DNA of 64,000 nucleotides from positions 48,111,734-48,175,733 of the forward strand of contig NC_090768.1 in assembly GCF_036898095.1 (NCBI RefSeq), read 5' to 3'. The position numbers were made by a program, and so were the translations under genes. This DNA is from Palaemon carinicauda. Its lineage: Eukaryota; Arthropoda; Malacostraca; Decapoda; Palaemonidae. Under the pieces are notes generated by a model. The model was given only the letters and a program-made list of their open reading frames with translations, was not told where the DNA came from and searched no databases. Below, piece after piece: positions 32,846 to 44,210 of this stretch. Each line of letters opens with the position of its first letter. The first letter of the stretch is position 1.

Positions 32846-33448
32846 CTGAAAATAAAAATCAATAGTGTTTTCAAATTAACAGATAATTTGCATGAAAAAT
32901 ACATTCGAGAAATTTAGCAATGGTTAATGTTTTCATAGATAAAATTCTTTTACTTATCACTCTTCTTAGGGCAGAGACCAAACATTCTACTACTGTATTG
33001 TGACCTTACTAATGAGATCACCAAAGCTTAGCTACCAAAAACTCTTACACTATAACCTCCTCTATGGACAAAATTATTTTCAAATGTAAAGCAAGGTAAA
33101 CACTCGATGTAAGCTAAATGTAATACTGCACAATGTTCCGACATTATAAAATATAAATCTTTAAAACAATTGTATTTACACAAAGAGCAAATTTATACGT
33201 TTTAGATACTGAATCTGTTAAATGAGATGTGATGTTATCTCAAATCTTCAACTTCAATAACCATCTGACTGGAGATTACAATACAGCTGGTAATTAAATA
33301 TCAAATACTGTATGACAAATTCTTAAAGTACTGTACTGTAGTTTCCATTTTCTTGAATATACAAACCTGATGTCTTTACAAATGAGTACAATACTCCTTG
33401 CACTAGCTGCAATTTTTTTCTAATCTTTATAATATCCTGTATGAAAAA
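32846..33448 (-). other. Probable ecd 5' UTR intron
   Basis: AT-rich with several TACAGTACTGTA-type motifs. The non-coding first exon and promoter of ecd were not identified. Confidence 0.45.
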
Positions 33449-34480
33449 TTTGGAAGTACAGTACTTTGTATAATTCCCTAACTATACAAACCCTAGTTCT
33501 TTACATAGGAGAATTATAGCAGTGAAGCAGGTGGGATTTTCTAGGGGGTTGGTCATAGCAAGAAAGTATGAGTAAAGGACTCGGGTTTGTATTGTTAGGA
33601 AAAAGACAAATGATTTCCAAATTTGTCATTTGTTCCCATACAACATACAAACATTCATCTTTTACAATTAACTCTCAACCTTAGACTGGAGGAAGACCCC
33701 TTTCCAGCTGGCTGGAAACATCCCAGGATACCAAAACCTCACACATTATGATGATGAAAGAGTTAGGGATCCTAACACCACGTGAACCAGCGGTTGGTAC
33801 GGCTGACATTAAGGTTGTTCTGGGTTGAATATCTTTGTGTCGTAAGACTTGGCTTATATATGAAATGAATTTGTCCAAAGCTATCCGTATGAAATATACA
33901 TAATTCTAGGTTTGCCTGGTCACATCCCACGCCCCATCATAAGGAGTGTGGGGAAAAGACACTTTTACACCTGAGTATAGAATAGCAACACAGTGAGTGG
34001 CGCTAGATCAAGTACAGCTGGCAAGGCTCTTAATGCTGTACCCCAAAAAATCCTGGTCAATCTTTATTTTCATCCTGGAATCACTCCTAAATTTTGCCCT
34101 CAATCTGATAGTAAGGGTCTTGTAAAGTGTCAGGGTAGCTATACCACCAGCTGTACAACTACAACAGCCCTTAACAAACAAGGGTCTAGAGAACTGCGAG
34201 TCACATCCCGCAGATATTGGGCAGTAAACATCATTTGACATTTCCACATCCCTGCCTGTAAGACTGTACCTTCTTCACAGAGAGATTCTTTTAAAATCTA
34301 AAGATGCACTAACGCTTCTGACTTCATGAGCTGACTTGGGTCTTCCTATTGAAGATGGCAAGAGAGGTGAAAAGGTTCAGTCAATGACCTCCCTTAACTA
34401 GGAAGAAATTGTTTAAAGATACTTTCTTCTCCCCATTCCCTGAGCTAACAACGAGATGTTGCAGGTGTTGTTGGGAACGT
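33449..34480 (-). mobile_element. D4a: 3' end fragment of a family-3 DIRS element
   Basis: Keeps the 3' ITR tip (33449 onward), the ICR (about 33584-33650: GGGTTTGTATTGTTAGGAAA then ATTTGTCATTTGTTCCC) and a decayed stretch matching the YR C-terminal region of D3 (CACATCCCGCAGATATTGGG, 34204-34223; AGCTGACTTGGGTCTTCC, 34329-34346). It breaks at the minisatellite. Confidence 0.65.
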
Positions 34481-34526
34481 GGAAGGAGATGTCCGTTTTC
34501 GAGTAGCCCCTGGAAAAGAAACGGTG

Positions 34527-34925
34527 GTCACGAGTTGGCGAGTGACGATCACGCACTGGAGATTGATGATCGGGAGCTGGTGAGTGACGATCACGAGCTG
34601 ACAAGTGACGATCACGAGGAGAAGAATGACGCTCACGTGCTAGCAAACGACGAGGAGTTGGCAAGTGACGATCACAAGCTGGTGAATGACAAGGAGCTGG
34701 CAAGTGATGATCACAAAGTGAGTGACGATCAAGAGGTGTTGAGTGACAAACAGCTGCCGAACGATGAGCAGCTGACGAACGACAAGAAGCTGGAGAGTGA
34801 AAACCACACTCTGGGAAGTGACGACCATGAGCTGGGAAGTGACAACCACGAGCTGGCAAGTGACAACCACGAGCTGGCAAGTGACGCCCACAAGCAAAGG
34901 TGTGGCGATCACGAGCTGGGGAGTG
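34527..34925. repeat. Degenerate 21 bp minisatellite
   Basis: Imperfect repeats of about GAGCTGGCAAGTGACGATCAC. The 21 bp period keeps frames open on both strands: the plus strand reads SDDHELA-type heptads (34409-35011) and the minus strand reads ARDRHSP-like repeats. No start context, domain or homologue supports a real protein. Confidence 0.85.
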
Positions 34926-35039
34926 GCAAAAACCAACTGGCTGCTTCCTATCCCAGAGTGTTATTCTGTACTTTGCATGAGCTTAAAAGAGACACCCTGA
35001 CACCTTGTTAACTCTCAAAATATGTGAGAGATTCAACAA

Positions 35040-37260
35040 CCTGGGCAATCAGGTGAGTGTGTGAGAATTCAGTAATGTGACTTGACCAAGTAAGGTAATA
35101 TTTGAAGATAAACTCCACACTTAACCTAGACACTGCTCAATTCCACCTCGCAGGGAGATCAGGGACATAACATATAAATAAACATATATCTGGATACACA
35201 AGGGATGAAGGTACCCACCTGGAGTAAGAGGTCAGCTTGCAGATTTCCTCGGTTGCTCAAACCCAAGAGGGGAAAATGAAAGACAAAAAGGCCAGTCACT
35301 TACACATTTATTCTAGTCTTATACTGTACCGGGTAACATCTGCCCTCAACCAATTGCTACTTGCCCTACAAGGGAGTCGAGGTGCTTGCAACCACGTTTT
35401 GTGCAGCCATCAGATTCCTGTGGGTTACGAATTGCAGGTAATGGGCTGTGAAGGTCATTTGATACTTCCACAAGCCCACATGCAATACCTGCACCCCAGA
35501 TAAGTTCTTTTTGAACGCCAAGGACGTTCTTATGCCCCTGATGTCATGAGCTCTGGGTCTTCGAGTCTGAGGATTACAATTTAAAACGAGAGCTCTTTCT
35601 ATTACTTGCCTAATCCAAGCAGAGTTAGTACTGTATTACGTGATATTTTCCTCTTGACCCTGCCCATACTGACGAAAAGTATGTTAGGTTGTGATTCTTT
35701 TGAGATAAGACCTCAGTACCCTGATAGGGCATAATAGCAGCTGATCTGGATCATCTATTACAGAACATAGACTCTCAACACGGAAAGGCTCAAATCTAGG
35801 ATCTGCTACAGCCGGATTTTAAATCTTACCAATAAACTCAGGGACAAGCCGAGTTACACCTACCCCCTTCCTCTTGAATGGGCGACATTGTACGATGTAC
35901 CATGTAGGCTAGCTCACTAACACTCTTCATCAAAACCAGGGCTAGCAGAAAAACAGTCTTCAGTGTCAAGTAACAATCTGACGACTGATGTAGTTGTTCA
36001 TAAGTTGCTCCTTTCAGGGCTCGTAGCACACATACTAAATTCCATGGAGAAGGTCTAACTTCCAATTGAGTGCAAGAGCGATCAAAACTTTGTATGAGGA
36101 GAGACAATTCTGCCGAGGAAGGAATGTTAATTTCTTTCAATATAAAGGTGAAGCTCAAGACTGAGCGATAGCCTTTTCCCGCCATGATCAAGCAGAGTTT
36201 TTCTTCCCTCAGGTATAAAAGAAACTCAGCTATCACTGGGATAGCGGCTATGAGAAGAGCCACCAACCACAATAGATAAGCCACTTTGCCTGGTATATGG
36301 CAGTTGAAGAATCCCAGAGGTATCCAGAGATCCTTTTTGCCTATCTTCAAGAGGAAATGCTGGATTACCTCCAGATGTGAAGTCGTAGCAAAGCCATGGC
36401 TTTGTGGAATATCTTTGTATGCGGTTGATCGAGTAGCTCGGGAAGAAGTGGTAGCTCTCTCTGAGCTTCTGTAAACAGTTGTAGAAGGTTCGGAAACCAT
36501 TCTGCATGCTGCCACATCAGAGCTATGAGGGTCAACGAGAAATCCTGCGATGCTATTACTGTACCTTGTTTATGAGTCAAATCATTAGGCAAAATGGAGG
36601 AAACCCCTAAACGTTCATCTTGTCCCATGGTTGTTGGAAGGCATCTTGCCAGATAGCTTGGGGATCTGGTACTGGCGAGCAGTACACCGGAAGTTTTCAG
36701 TTGAGGAACATTGCTAAGAGCCACAGTAATGCTGCTATTTCAGCATGAGTGTCTGCATCCATACTCTTCAGAGTATGCCTTGGTACTGGCTATGGATGCG
36801 GAATCAATCAAAGGGAACTACAGTATGCTTATTTAAATTGACTGGAATCAAATGATTCTCCATGGATGGAATCAAATTGATTTTATCAGTGGAAACTCAA
36901 CCTAAGAGTTTTACACTCTCATTCCTAACTCCTGGGAAAGTAAGGGAATACTGTACAGGACTGAAGTCTATCTCATGTGAATCATGAGGCTCCCTTTTGA
37001 TTTCTCCAAGATATTGGGGTTACTTCTATAATGCATGAAGGTCCATCTTGTTGACAGTCATGTGTTTATAGATATCAATAGAGCTAGTGGGATTGTGATT
37101 GTTCAATATAGACTTCAGAGAAATCTAATCCCAACGCAGATAAGTATACACAGTTCACCAATGCGAAAGGATCCAAATATTTTCTTTCTTTTTTGAATGG
37201 TAAAAATTGAGCATAAAAAACTTCTACCAGCGCCTGATGAATCTATCAAATATGACAAAT
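35040..37260 (-). mobile_element. D4b: internally deleted family-3 DIRS element
   Basis: Aligns to D3 from about 29280 onward and continues into YR N-terminal sequence. Its 5' tip (CAAATATGACAAAT, ending 37260) matches the 5'-tip complement in the D4a and D3 ICRs. Gag and RT are missing or unrecognisable (36800-37250). It has no 3' ITR of its own. The tip abuts the 3' tip of D5, the same head-to-tail contact seen in the family-1 stack. Confidence 0.62.
35838..36515 (-). pseudogene. D4b tyrosine recombinase remnant
   Basis: A 225-codon frame with YR N-terminal features (VIAEFLLYLREEKLCLIMAG, KGYRSVLSFTFILKEINIPS) and SPWNLVCVLRALKG, matching family-1 GWNLDVVLRFLM. The first catalytic Arg position reads LMKSVSELAYM, with Ser where KRVSE has Arg, so activity is lost. 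The C-terminal HxxR/Tyr part lies out of frame downstream. Confidence 0.7.
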
Positions 37261-37550
37261 TCAGAGGTAGTTTCTATTTTTCCTAAAGATACAAACCTTA
37301 GCTATTAATAGGGGTATTACTTTCGACGAAGCTGAAATGACGAGCAATTAGAATTTAGCAAGGGTTAACTACCGATCCGCTAGTTAGCGGGGGGGGGGGG
37401 GGGGGGGGGGGTAGTGGGGGTAGCTAGCTACACCCCTCACTCACACACCTGTGACTGAGCCTCACTTTGCTTGGAGGTAGGACTTTGACGGGGGACAGGG
37501 TTGGCGGATAAGCATGTATAAATAGCTAAGGATTGTATCATTAGGAAAAA
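37261..37550 (-). mobile_element. D5: family-3 3' ITR, cut at its ICR by D6
   Basis: Outer tip TCAGAGGTAGTTTCTATTTT (37261) and inner complement GCTAAGGATTGTATCATTAG ending GGAAAAA at 37550. In D3 the equivalent position continues ATACAAATTACTTTC; here D6 begins instead. The rest of D5 should lie on the far side of the family-1 stack, beyond the window. Confidence 0.65.
37389..37411 (+). repeat. Poly-G run of about 23 bases in D5
   Basis: Homopolymer followed by TAGTGGGGG. It occupies the purine-rich position next to the ICR. The length may be unreliable in sequencing. Confidence 0.9.
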
Positions 37551-37730
37551 TGTTATTTTCAATATTAATCTTACCCGATAATCATGTAGCTGTCAACTCC
37601 GTTGCCCGACAGAATTCTACGGAAGGGATACGCCAGCGATCGCTATACAAGAGGGGGGTGTACTCACAAGCGCCACCTGTGGCCAGGTACTGCAGTACTT
37701 CTTGTTGACACCACCTCAATTTTTCCTCTG
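37551..37730. repeat. D6 5' inverted terminal repeat
   Basis: Matches the reverse complement of 57540-57715 with about one difference by eye (CAAGCGCC versus CAAGTGCC). The tip TTTTCAATATTAATCTTACC carries the ATTAATCTT variant found only in D6 and in its own ICR half at 43909-43919. Confidence 0.9.
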
Positions 37731-38900
37731 TCGTGCTTCCGGCAAGACGTTCATGGATACGCTTATAATTTTGGAGTCTTGTTCACGGTTTTTGGTGAAG
37801 TATTGCTCTAAGATTTCAGCTTTCGCTATTCAGGAAGTTTTATTATTAGCTTAGCTAGCTTTTGGAATTAATTTGATTAATTATGGTGACGAAGAGAGTA
37901 TGAACTCTCTTTCACCTTTAAATGGCCGACCCTTCCCTTAGACGGAAGTGTTGGTGTCTAAGAGAGTATAGACTCTCTTTCTTAATTTTGCTCAACAAAA
38001 GTTATAGATTTATTTTTTATCTCTCCGCCTTTTATAGGCCTCTTCGATTAACTTCCTTTTATTATAAACTTATTAAAATTAATTTTTATATTTGTTTATA
38101 GCGACCTTTCCTAATAGTAGGCGGTCTTTTCTTGGTACCGAAGTTAATTAACATTGAGCCCGTCATTTCGGTTTTACCTGTTAACATATTATGCTATTTT
38201 TATGTTTTTGAAAGAATTTCTTTGATAGTCTCGTACTGTTTTCAAAGTTGAACTAACGTTTTGTTTTGTCTCTGCAGTTGTTGACGTTCAGAACGTTCAA
38301 CTTGCGCTCTATCGTTACGATAGAGAGAGAATTTTCACGGTGTCACGTTGCAGTAAGAGTAACCGTTTCTAGCGTTTTGTTCATTCTTTCTTAGCTTAAT
38401 GGTTTTAATTCTAATAAAGGAACTTTTTATTTGGGAAATATTTCAGTTTTTTTCCTTTAACAATAATATGTTTTAACGATATATATGATTGGGCTCTTCT
38501 CTCAGGTTCTAAGTCAAGAGAGAGAGAGAGAGAGAGATAGAGACGGAGGGAGAGAGAGCTGGATAAACATTTCGTTCAAGCGAGTAACGTTGTTATCGTT
38601 TTTGCTCTTCTCCCTAGTCTCTTTAAGGGAAGAAGGTAAACGTTTCTAGAGTTTTATTCTTGTTCTCAAGCTTTATGAGGTGAGAGATTTTAAACGTAGT
38701 TTATTTGATCTAGTGTTTAGTCTCTTTCCAGCCACTGATTATTTATCTTTCATTAGATTTTTCTGTTACATTGTAATTCTGTTCTCGCAATTACTAACTT
38801 TTAAGGAAGGATAGAATTGCGTGTTTCAGGTACAAACCACTTAAAGTTTCGAGTTCAGTGAAATAAGTGCAAACAGAAAATCAAAAGTGATAAGTGATTA
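37731..38900 (+). other. D6 long leader shared with D9
   Basis: The first ~130 bp resemble the D8 leader. The sequence then diverges into about 1 kb found again, inverted, in D9 (62722-63850), for example GCGCTCTATCGTTACGATAG and a (GA)n block at 38515-38537. In these two elements it replaces the leader end plus the first ~170 codons of Gag. It contains an acceptor-like TTTTGTCTCTGCAG at 38266-38279. Confidence 0.75.
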
Positions 38901-39994
38901 GCGCAAAGTGTGTCAGTGTTGTGCGTGAGGGTACTTCTGTGCGTGCCAGTCGTCCTCCCAGTCCGGGACCTCTTGCAAGCTCCCAAGCCCAGGGGAGAAG
39001 CAATGTCGAAGGGCAAAAGGGTTCGGCAGGCCTTGATCGGCGCACAGAAGTATCCTCGGTGGTTGCGGGCGTGTCTTACAGAGACCGTCACTCCCACCCG
39101 CAGACGATTGAGCCCTTATTTTGCTCGTCTGCAGAAGAAATTTCGGGGAGAAAACGCTGGACTCAGGTCTCAAGACCTCTTAAATGTAAAGTCCAGACCT
39201 CTAGAGTTCAACAACCCGGATGCAGTCATTGGGTTAGCTCTGACTCTCCGCAGTCATCAGGTGACTGCACACCTCCTAAGAGAGGTAAGGCGATGCCTCA
39301 ACAGACCTCATCTTCTGTTAAGGCTTTGCCTCAACAGACCTTATCGTCTGTTGATCCCAAGATAACTTTGCTGTAGTCCATGCAGTCGCAGCTTGCGGTC
39401 TTAATGCGTGAGTTTCAGGCTGAAAAGGTTACACCTCCTCCTGCGAGCGCTCCGCCTCACCGCAGTCCAGTCTGCCAGGCGTACGAAGTTGAGGTTCCTC
39501 AAGCTACCTTACCGCGTTCGGAGTTGCCAGTTACCAGCGTTGTGCAGCAACCTCAACCTTCCTTAAGGCAACCTCAACAATGGGAGCAGGAGTCTTTTGC
39601 CTTGAGGCAAGATTTTCTTGCAGTTAGACCATCTTCGAGGCAACAACCTTTTGAGGTACGACAACCTCTACCATCCTTGAGGCAGCCACCTCAGCTCTCG
39701 CAGCTGCTACCTCAACTTTCCTCAAGGCGAGAGCCTCAACTCTTGAGGCTAGCTCCTCAGGAACCTCAACTCGTGAGACAGGAACTGCGTTCTGCGCAGC
39801 CGCTACCTCAACTCTCGCAGCTCACACCTCAAGAACCTCAACTCGTGAGTCAAGAGCCTCTCTCTGCGCAGCCACCTCAACCCTTGAGGCAAGCGCAACT
39901 CTTGAGGCAGGAACCTCATGCTATGAGTCAGCCACCTCAACGCATGCATCTGCCACTTTCTCCTCAACTTGAGCCTCTTCCCATTCAACTTTGA
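38900..39994 (+). pseudogene. D6 Gag remnant lacking the Cys-rich head
   Basis: Starts at the equivalent of Gag residue ~170 (GTSVRASRPPSPGPLASSQA) and follows the D8 Gag sequence (SSVVAGVS, KRWTQVSRPLK, GCSHWVSSDSPQSS, MQSQLAVLMREFQAEKV) through a Gln/Pro/Leu-rich region. A stop at 39374-39376 and a later end at 39992 break it. The zinc-binding N-terminus is absent, so it could not make a normal Gag even without the stops. Confidence 0.82.
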
Positions 39995-40620
39995 ATAACA
40001 AATGACAATAATAACACCTCATTACTTTCATAACTTGCATTTGTAATCATATACATGTATGCCTACACAAACATTATGATAATGGAAGTTATTCGTATTA
40101 CTTAAATAAACAAATATATATGTATTCCTTGCAATATATTTTTAACAAAATCGCAAATATGGCAAAAATATCTTCATAACAAAAATGAATCATGAGTTAT
40201 GAATGTAATGTAAATATTATGTTGATATTAAAACCCCATGCAAGCATGCATGAAGTAATGCAGTGTTGCCAACAGGGCGAGTTTCCCTTTCCTGAGGTGA
40301 AGTAGATTATAGTGCGTATATTTAGTGCAGCTTAATTCTACGATTATCATGCCGGCTATCAAATTCATCAACAAAACAGTCTAAATCAATTCCCTCGGCA
40401 CGTGCACTTTCAATGGACAGTAATGCGATATTACTCAATCTAGCACTGGTCATGGAATTTCTGAGAAATGTTACACGCCATGCAACATGCTCTGCTTACC
40501 TTACAGCATGCTCTACATACAGCATGCTCTGCATACAGCATGCTCTGCATACAGCATGCTCTGCATACCTTACCGCATGCTTCTCAGTCACACATCTTTG
40601 GTTGTTGCTAACTCACTAGA
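39995..40620 (+). other. Unrelated insert inside D6, with short tandem repeats
   Basis: AT-rich sequence absent from the other DIRS copies. It ends in about four copies of a 15-16 bp motif (AGCATGCTCTGCATAC) at 40505-40568. No coding signal. Confidence 0.6.
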
Positions 40621-41190
40621 CTGTCAAGCAGTTTCATAACGTTGCCTTCTAGTCTGCTGCTTTTGCACCAGTGAAACCCTCACTGAGAGAACTTAGCTTT
40701 TCTCGGATATGGTCCCTGTAGATGAGAAAGTGCTTTTCTCCCTCCTTCTGATATTCCCTTGAGGACTCTGTCATTTGGAGAGGAGCCTTTGGCTGCGTAG
40801 CCTCCTATGGACTTTTATTTAAGCATAACATGCTTCCAGGGAAGGTAATGGTTCCACTTCAGTCGCTAACCCCGTCTGTTACCACACCTGCTCCCATAGA
40901 CCTTGAGCTGGGTTGCAAGACATGCAGTCCAAGCTTAGTCCTTGTTAGAGGATTTTTTGTTTACGGAGTCAGTGTGTCACTGGGAAGACGTTCAACAACC
41001 AGCAGAAGTGACTTGTTGTGACGCAGTGCGGCAACCTCAGCAACCCGATAAGGAGTTGTCTGTACGACCCAGACAGTCTAGACAGCTTCGGGTTGTCACT
41101 GTACTTCCTCGCTTCCCCATGGTTGACAGTTCACAGACTGTGCAGCAGTACCATGATCTTGTGTCCGGCTCCGTCAGACGACTGGCTTTT
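40621..41190 (+). pseudogene. D6 second, divergent Gag segment
   Basis: Shares with D9 (60600-61410) a Gag-middle sequence different from that of D1, D7 or D8: VPLQSLTPSVTTPAPID, KTCSPSLVLVRGFF, CDAVRQPQQP, VDSSQTVQQYHDLVSGSV. It therefore duplicates the Gag middle region with material from another lineage. It ends abruptly at the RT catalytic motif. Confidence 0.72.
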
Positions 41191-42290
41191 AAGAACTCCC
41201 ACAAGTCGTCGCTGTCTGGAGATTCTCAGATGGACTTTGGATCTGACCAAGGAACTGGGCCTCCTGGTCAGTTTTGAGGAGTCCCGGCTCGTCCCATCCC
41301 AGACCATTGTCTACCTGGGTATGGAGATTCAGAGTCGAGCTTTTCAGGCTTTTCCGTCGGCCCCAAGGATCTTCCAAGCCCTAGAATGCATCCAGAGCAT
41401 GCTGAGAAGGAACCGATGCTCAGTCAGGTAGCGGATGAGTCTAACAGGGACACTTTCATCGCTGGCCCTGTTCATCGTGTTAGGGAGACTCCACCTCCCC
41501 CCCCCTTCAGTATCATCTAGCTGCTCACTGGATAAAGGACATGACGCTAGAGACGGTCTCAGTTTCTGTTTCCGAAGAGAGGAGGTCTTCTCTCGCGTGG
41601 TGTAAGAACAGCTTTCTTCTCAAGGAAGTCTACCTTTGGCTGTTCAGAAACCCGACCGCCGTCTCCTCTCGGACGCATCAGACACGGGCTGGGGTGCGAC
41701 TTTGGACGGACAGGAATGCTCGGGAACATGGAATCAGGAGCAAAGGACACTTCACATCAATTGCAAGGAGTTATTGGCGGTTCTTCTGGCCTTGATAAAC
41801 TTCAAGTCCCTCCAGCTTAACAAGGTGGTGGAGGTGGACTCTGACAACACCACAGCCCTGGCTTACATCTTCAAGCAGGGAGGGACTCTTTCGTGGAAGT
41901 TGTTCTAGATCGCAAGGGACCTCCTCATCTGGTCAAAAGATCGAAAGCTCACGCTGATAACGAGGTTCATTCAGGGCGGTATGAATGTCATGGCAGATCG
42001 CCTCAGCCGGAAGGGTCAGGTCATCCCCACAGAGTGGACCCTTCACAAGAATGTTTGCAGCAGACTTTGGGCCCTGTGGGGTCAGCCAACCATAGATCTG
42101 TTCGCTACCTCGATACCTAGAGACTCCTGTTGTATTGTTCTCCGATTCCAGACCCAGCAGCAGTTCACGTGGATGCTTTTCTGCTGGATTGGTCCCATCT
42201 CGACCTGTATGCATTCCCGCCGTTCAAGATTGTCAACAGGGCACTTCAGAAGTTCTCCTCTCGCAAAGGGACACGGCTGACGTTGGTTGG
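41191..42290 (+). pseudogene. D6 truncated RT-RNase H-MT-like remnant
   Basis: RT begins at DDWLLRTPTSRRCLE, so everything before the YLDD aspartates is deleted. A stop follows SMLRRNRCSVR at 41429-41431. RNase H blocks persist (SDASDTGWGATLDG, CKELLAVLLAL, DSDNTTALAY), then a stop at 41906. The MT-like part (PTIDLFATS, LDLYAFPPFKI region) is frameshifted near 42120. Confidence 0.85.
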
Positions 42291-42312
42291 CTCCGCTCTG
42301 GCCCGCGAGAGA

Positions 42313-43502
42313 ATGGTTCATAGAGATACTGCAATGGCTGGTCGACATTCCCAGGACTCTTCCTCTAGGAGTGAACCTTCTACGTCAACCTCACGTAAAG
42401 AAGGTACACCCAAACCTCCACGCTCTTCGTCTGACTGCCTTCAGACTTTCGAAAGACTCTCAAGAGCTAGGGGCTTTTCGAAGGAGGCAGCCAGAGCGAT
42501 TGCCAGAGCAAGGAGAACATCCACTCTCAGAATCTATCAGTCTCAAGGGGAAGCCTTCCGTAGCTGGTACAAGACCAATGCAGTTTCCTCAACCAGTACC
42601 ACTGTAACCCAGACTGCTGACTTCCTGTTACATCTAAGGAAAGTAAGATCCCTTTCAGCTCCTACGATCAAGGGTAACAGAAGTATGTTGGCAGCGGTTT
42701 TCCGCCACAGAGGCTTGGATCTTTCCACCAACAAAGATCTACAGGACCTCCCTAGGTCTTTTGAGACCTCAAAGGAACGTCGGTTGTCCACTCCAGGCTG
42801 GAATCTAGACGTGGTCCTAAGGTTCCTTATGTAATCAAGATTTGAACCTCTCCAATCAGCCTCTTTTTAGGACCTCACATTAAAAACTCTTTTCCTCGTG
42901 TGCTTGACAACAGCTAAAAGAGTAAGTGAGATCCACGCCTTCAGCAGGATCATTGTTTTCACATCTGAAACGGCTACATGTTCCTTGCAGCTCGGTTTTT
43001 TCTAAACGAGCTTCCTTCACGTCCTTGGCCTAAGTCGTTCGAGATCCCAAGCCTGTCCAACTTGGTGGGGAATGAACTGGAGAGAGTACTTTGCCCAGTT
43101 AGAGCTCTTAGGTACTATCTAAAAAGGTCTTAACCTTTACGAGGACAATCAGAAGCCTTATGGTGTGCTATCAAGAAACCTTCTTTTCCAAGGTCTAAGG
43201 ACTCAGTTTCTTACCTATTCAGGCTTCTGATTAGGGAAGCACATTCTCATCTGAAGGAAGAAGACCTTGCTTTGCTGAAGGTAAGGACACATGAAGTGGG
43301 AGCTGTGGCTACTTCAGTGGCCTTCAAACAGAACCGTTCTCTGCAGAGTGTTATGGATGCAACCTATTGGAGAAGCAAGTCAGTGTTCGCATCATTCTAT
43401 CTCAAAGATGTCCAGTCTCTTTACGAGTACTGCTACACCCTGGGACCATTCGTAGCAACGAATGCAGTAGTAGGCGAGGGCTCAGCCACTACATTCCCAT
43501 AA
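42313..43502 (+). pseudogene. D6 tyrosine recombinase pseudogene
   Basis: Starts MVHRDTAMAG at 42313. Stops at 42832-42834 and in the following block, plus a frameshift near 43000, break it. The C-terminal part (43272-43502) is open, but HxxR reads HEVG at 43290-43301, losing a catalytic Arg. The Tyr in FASFYLKD is kept. Confidence 0.87.
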
Positions 43503-43924
43503 TCCCATAACCTTTTAACCTTTCTCTTGAATACTTTTTATGGGTTGTACGGTCGGCTAAGAAGCCTTCCACATCCTTGTTGATTTGGCGGGTGGTCAAT
43601 TCTTTCTTGAGAAGCGCCGAGGTTAAAGGTTGTGATGAGGTCCTTTAGTATGGGTTGCAGCCCTTGATACTTCAGCACCTTAGAGTTGTTCAGCCTCCTA
43701 AGAGGAACGCTGCGCTCAGTAAGGAAGACGAACTTATTTAAGGCAGAGTAATGGCTCAAGTCGACTTCCTTACCAGGTACTTATAATTTCATTGTTATTT
43801 TGAATAACTGATAATATGAAATACGGGATACTTAGCTTCTTGATATACATGTACACTGGTTTTCACCCACCTCCCTGGGTGTGAATCAGCTACATGATTA
43901 TCGGGTAAGATTAATATTGAAAAA

Positions 43925-44210
43925 TGTTATTTTTATTAGTAAAATAAATTTTTGAATATACTTACCCGATAATCATGTAGCTGTCAACTCCGTTGCCCGA
44001 CAGAATTCTATGGAGGGATACGCCAGCTATCACAATACTAGAAGGGGGTGTACTCACCAGCGCCACCTGTGGCCAAGTACTATAGTACTTCTTGTTGACA
44101 CCTCCTCAATTTTTCCTCGGTCCACTGGTTCTCTATGGGGAGGAAGGGAGGGTCAATTAAATCATGATTATCGGGTAAGTATATTCAAAAATTTATTTTA
44201 CTAATAAAAA
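43925..44210 (-). mobile_element. D8 part 1: displaced 3' ITR of D8
   Basis: The 3' ITR and the outer ICR half of D8, cut off from the rest (50977-57453) by D7. Pairing is shown by GGTACTATAGTACTTCTTG-type sequence shared only with the D8 5' ITR (57303-57325), here with AAGTACTATAG. The purine tract GGGGAGGAAGGGAGGGT lies at 44137-44153. Confidence 0.88.

Larger units (their letters stand above)
37551..43924 (+). mobile_element. D6 part 1: degenerate DIRS element, family 1B, plus strand
   Basis: 5' ITR through the first half of its ICR. It is the only DIRS copy here on the plus strand. All ORFs are broken. Its 3' ITR is displaced 13.5 kb to 57454-57743 by the insertion of D8 (containing D7). 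Pairing is shown by near-identity of the two ITRs, which share private variants such as GGTACTGCAGTACTTCTTG and TTCTACGGAAGGGATACG. Confidence 0.88.

Noticed and set aside
39803..39988. Arg/Leu-rich minus-strand frame in D6
   Set aside because: Antisense of the low-complexity Gln/Pro/Leu-rich Gag repeat region.
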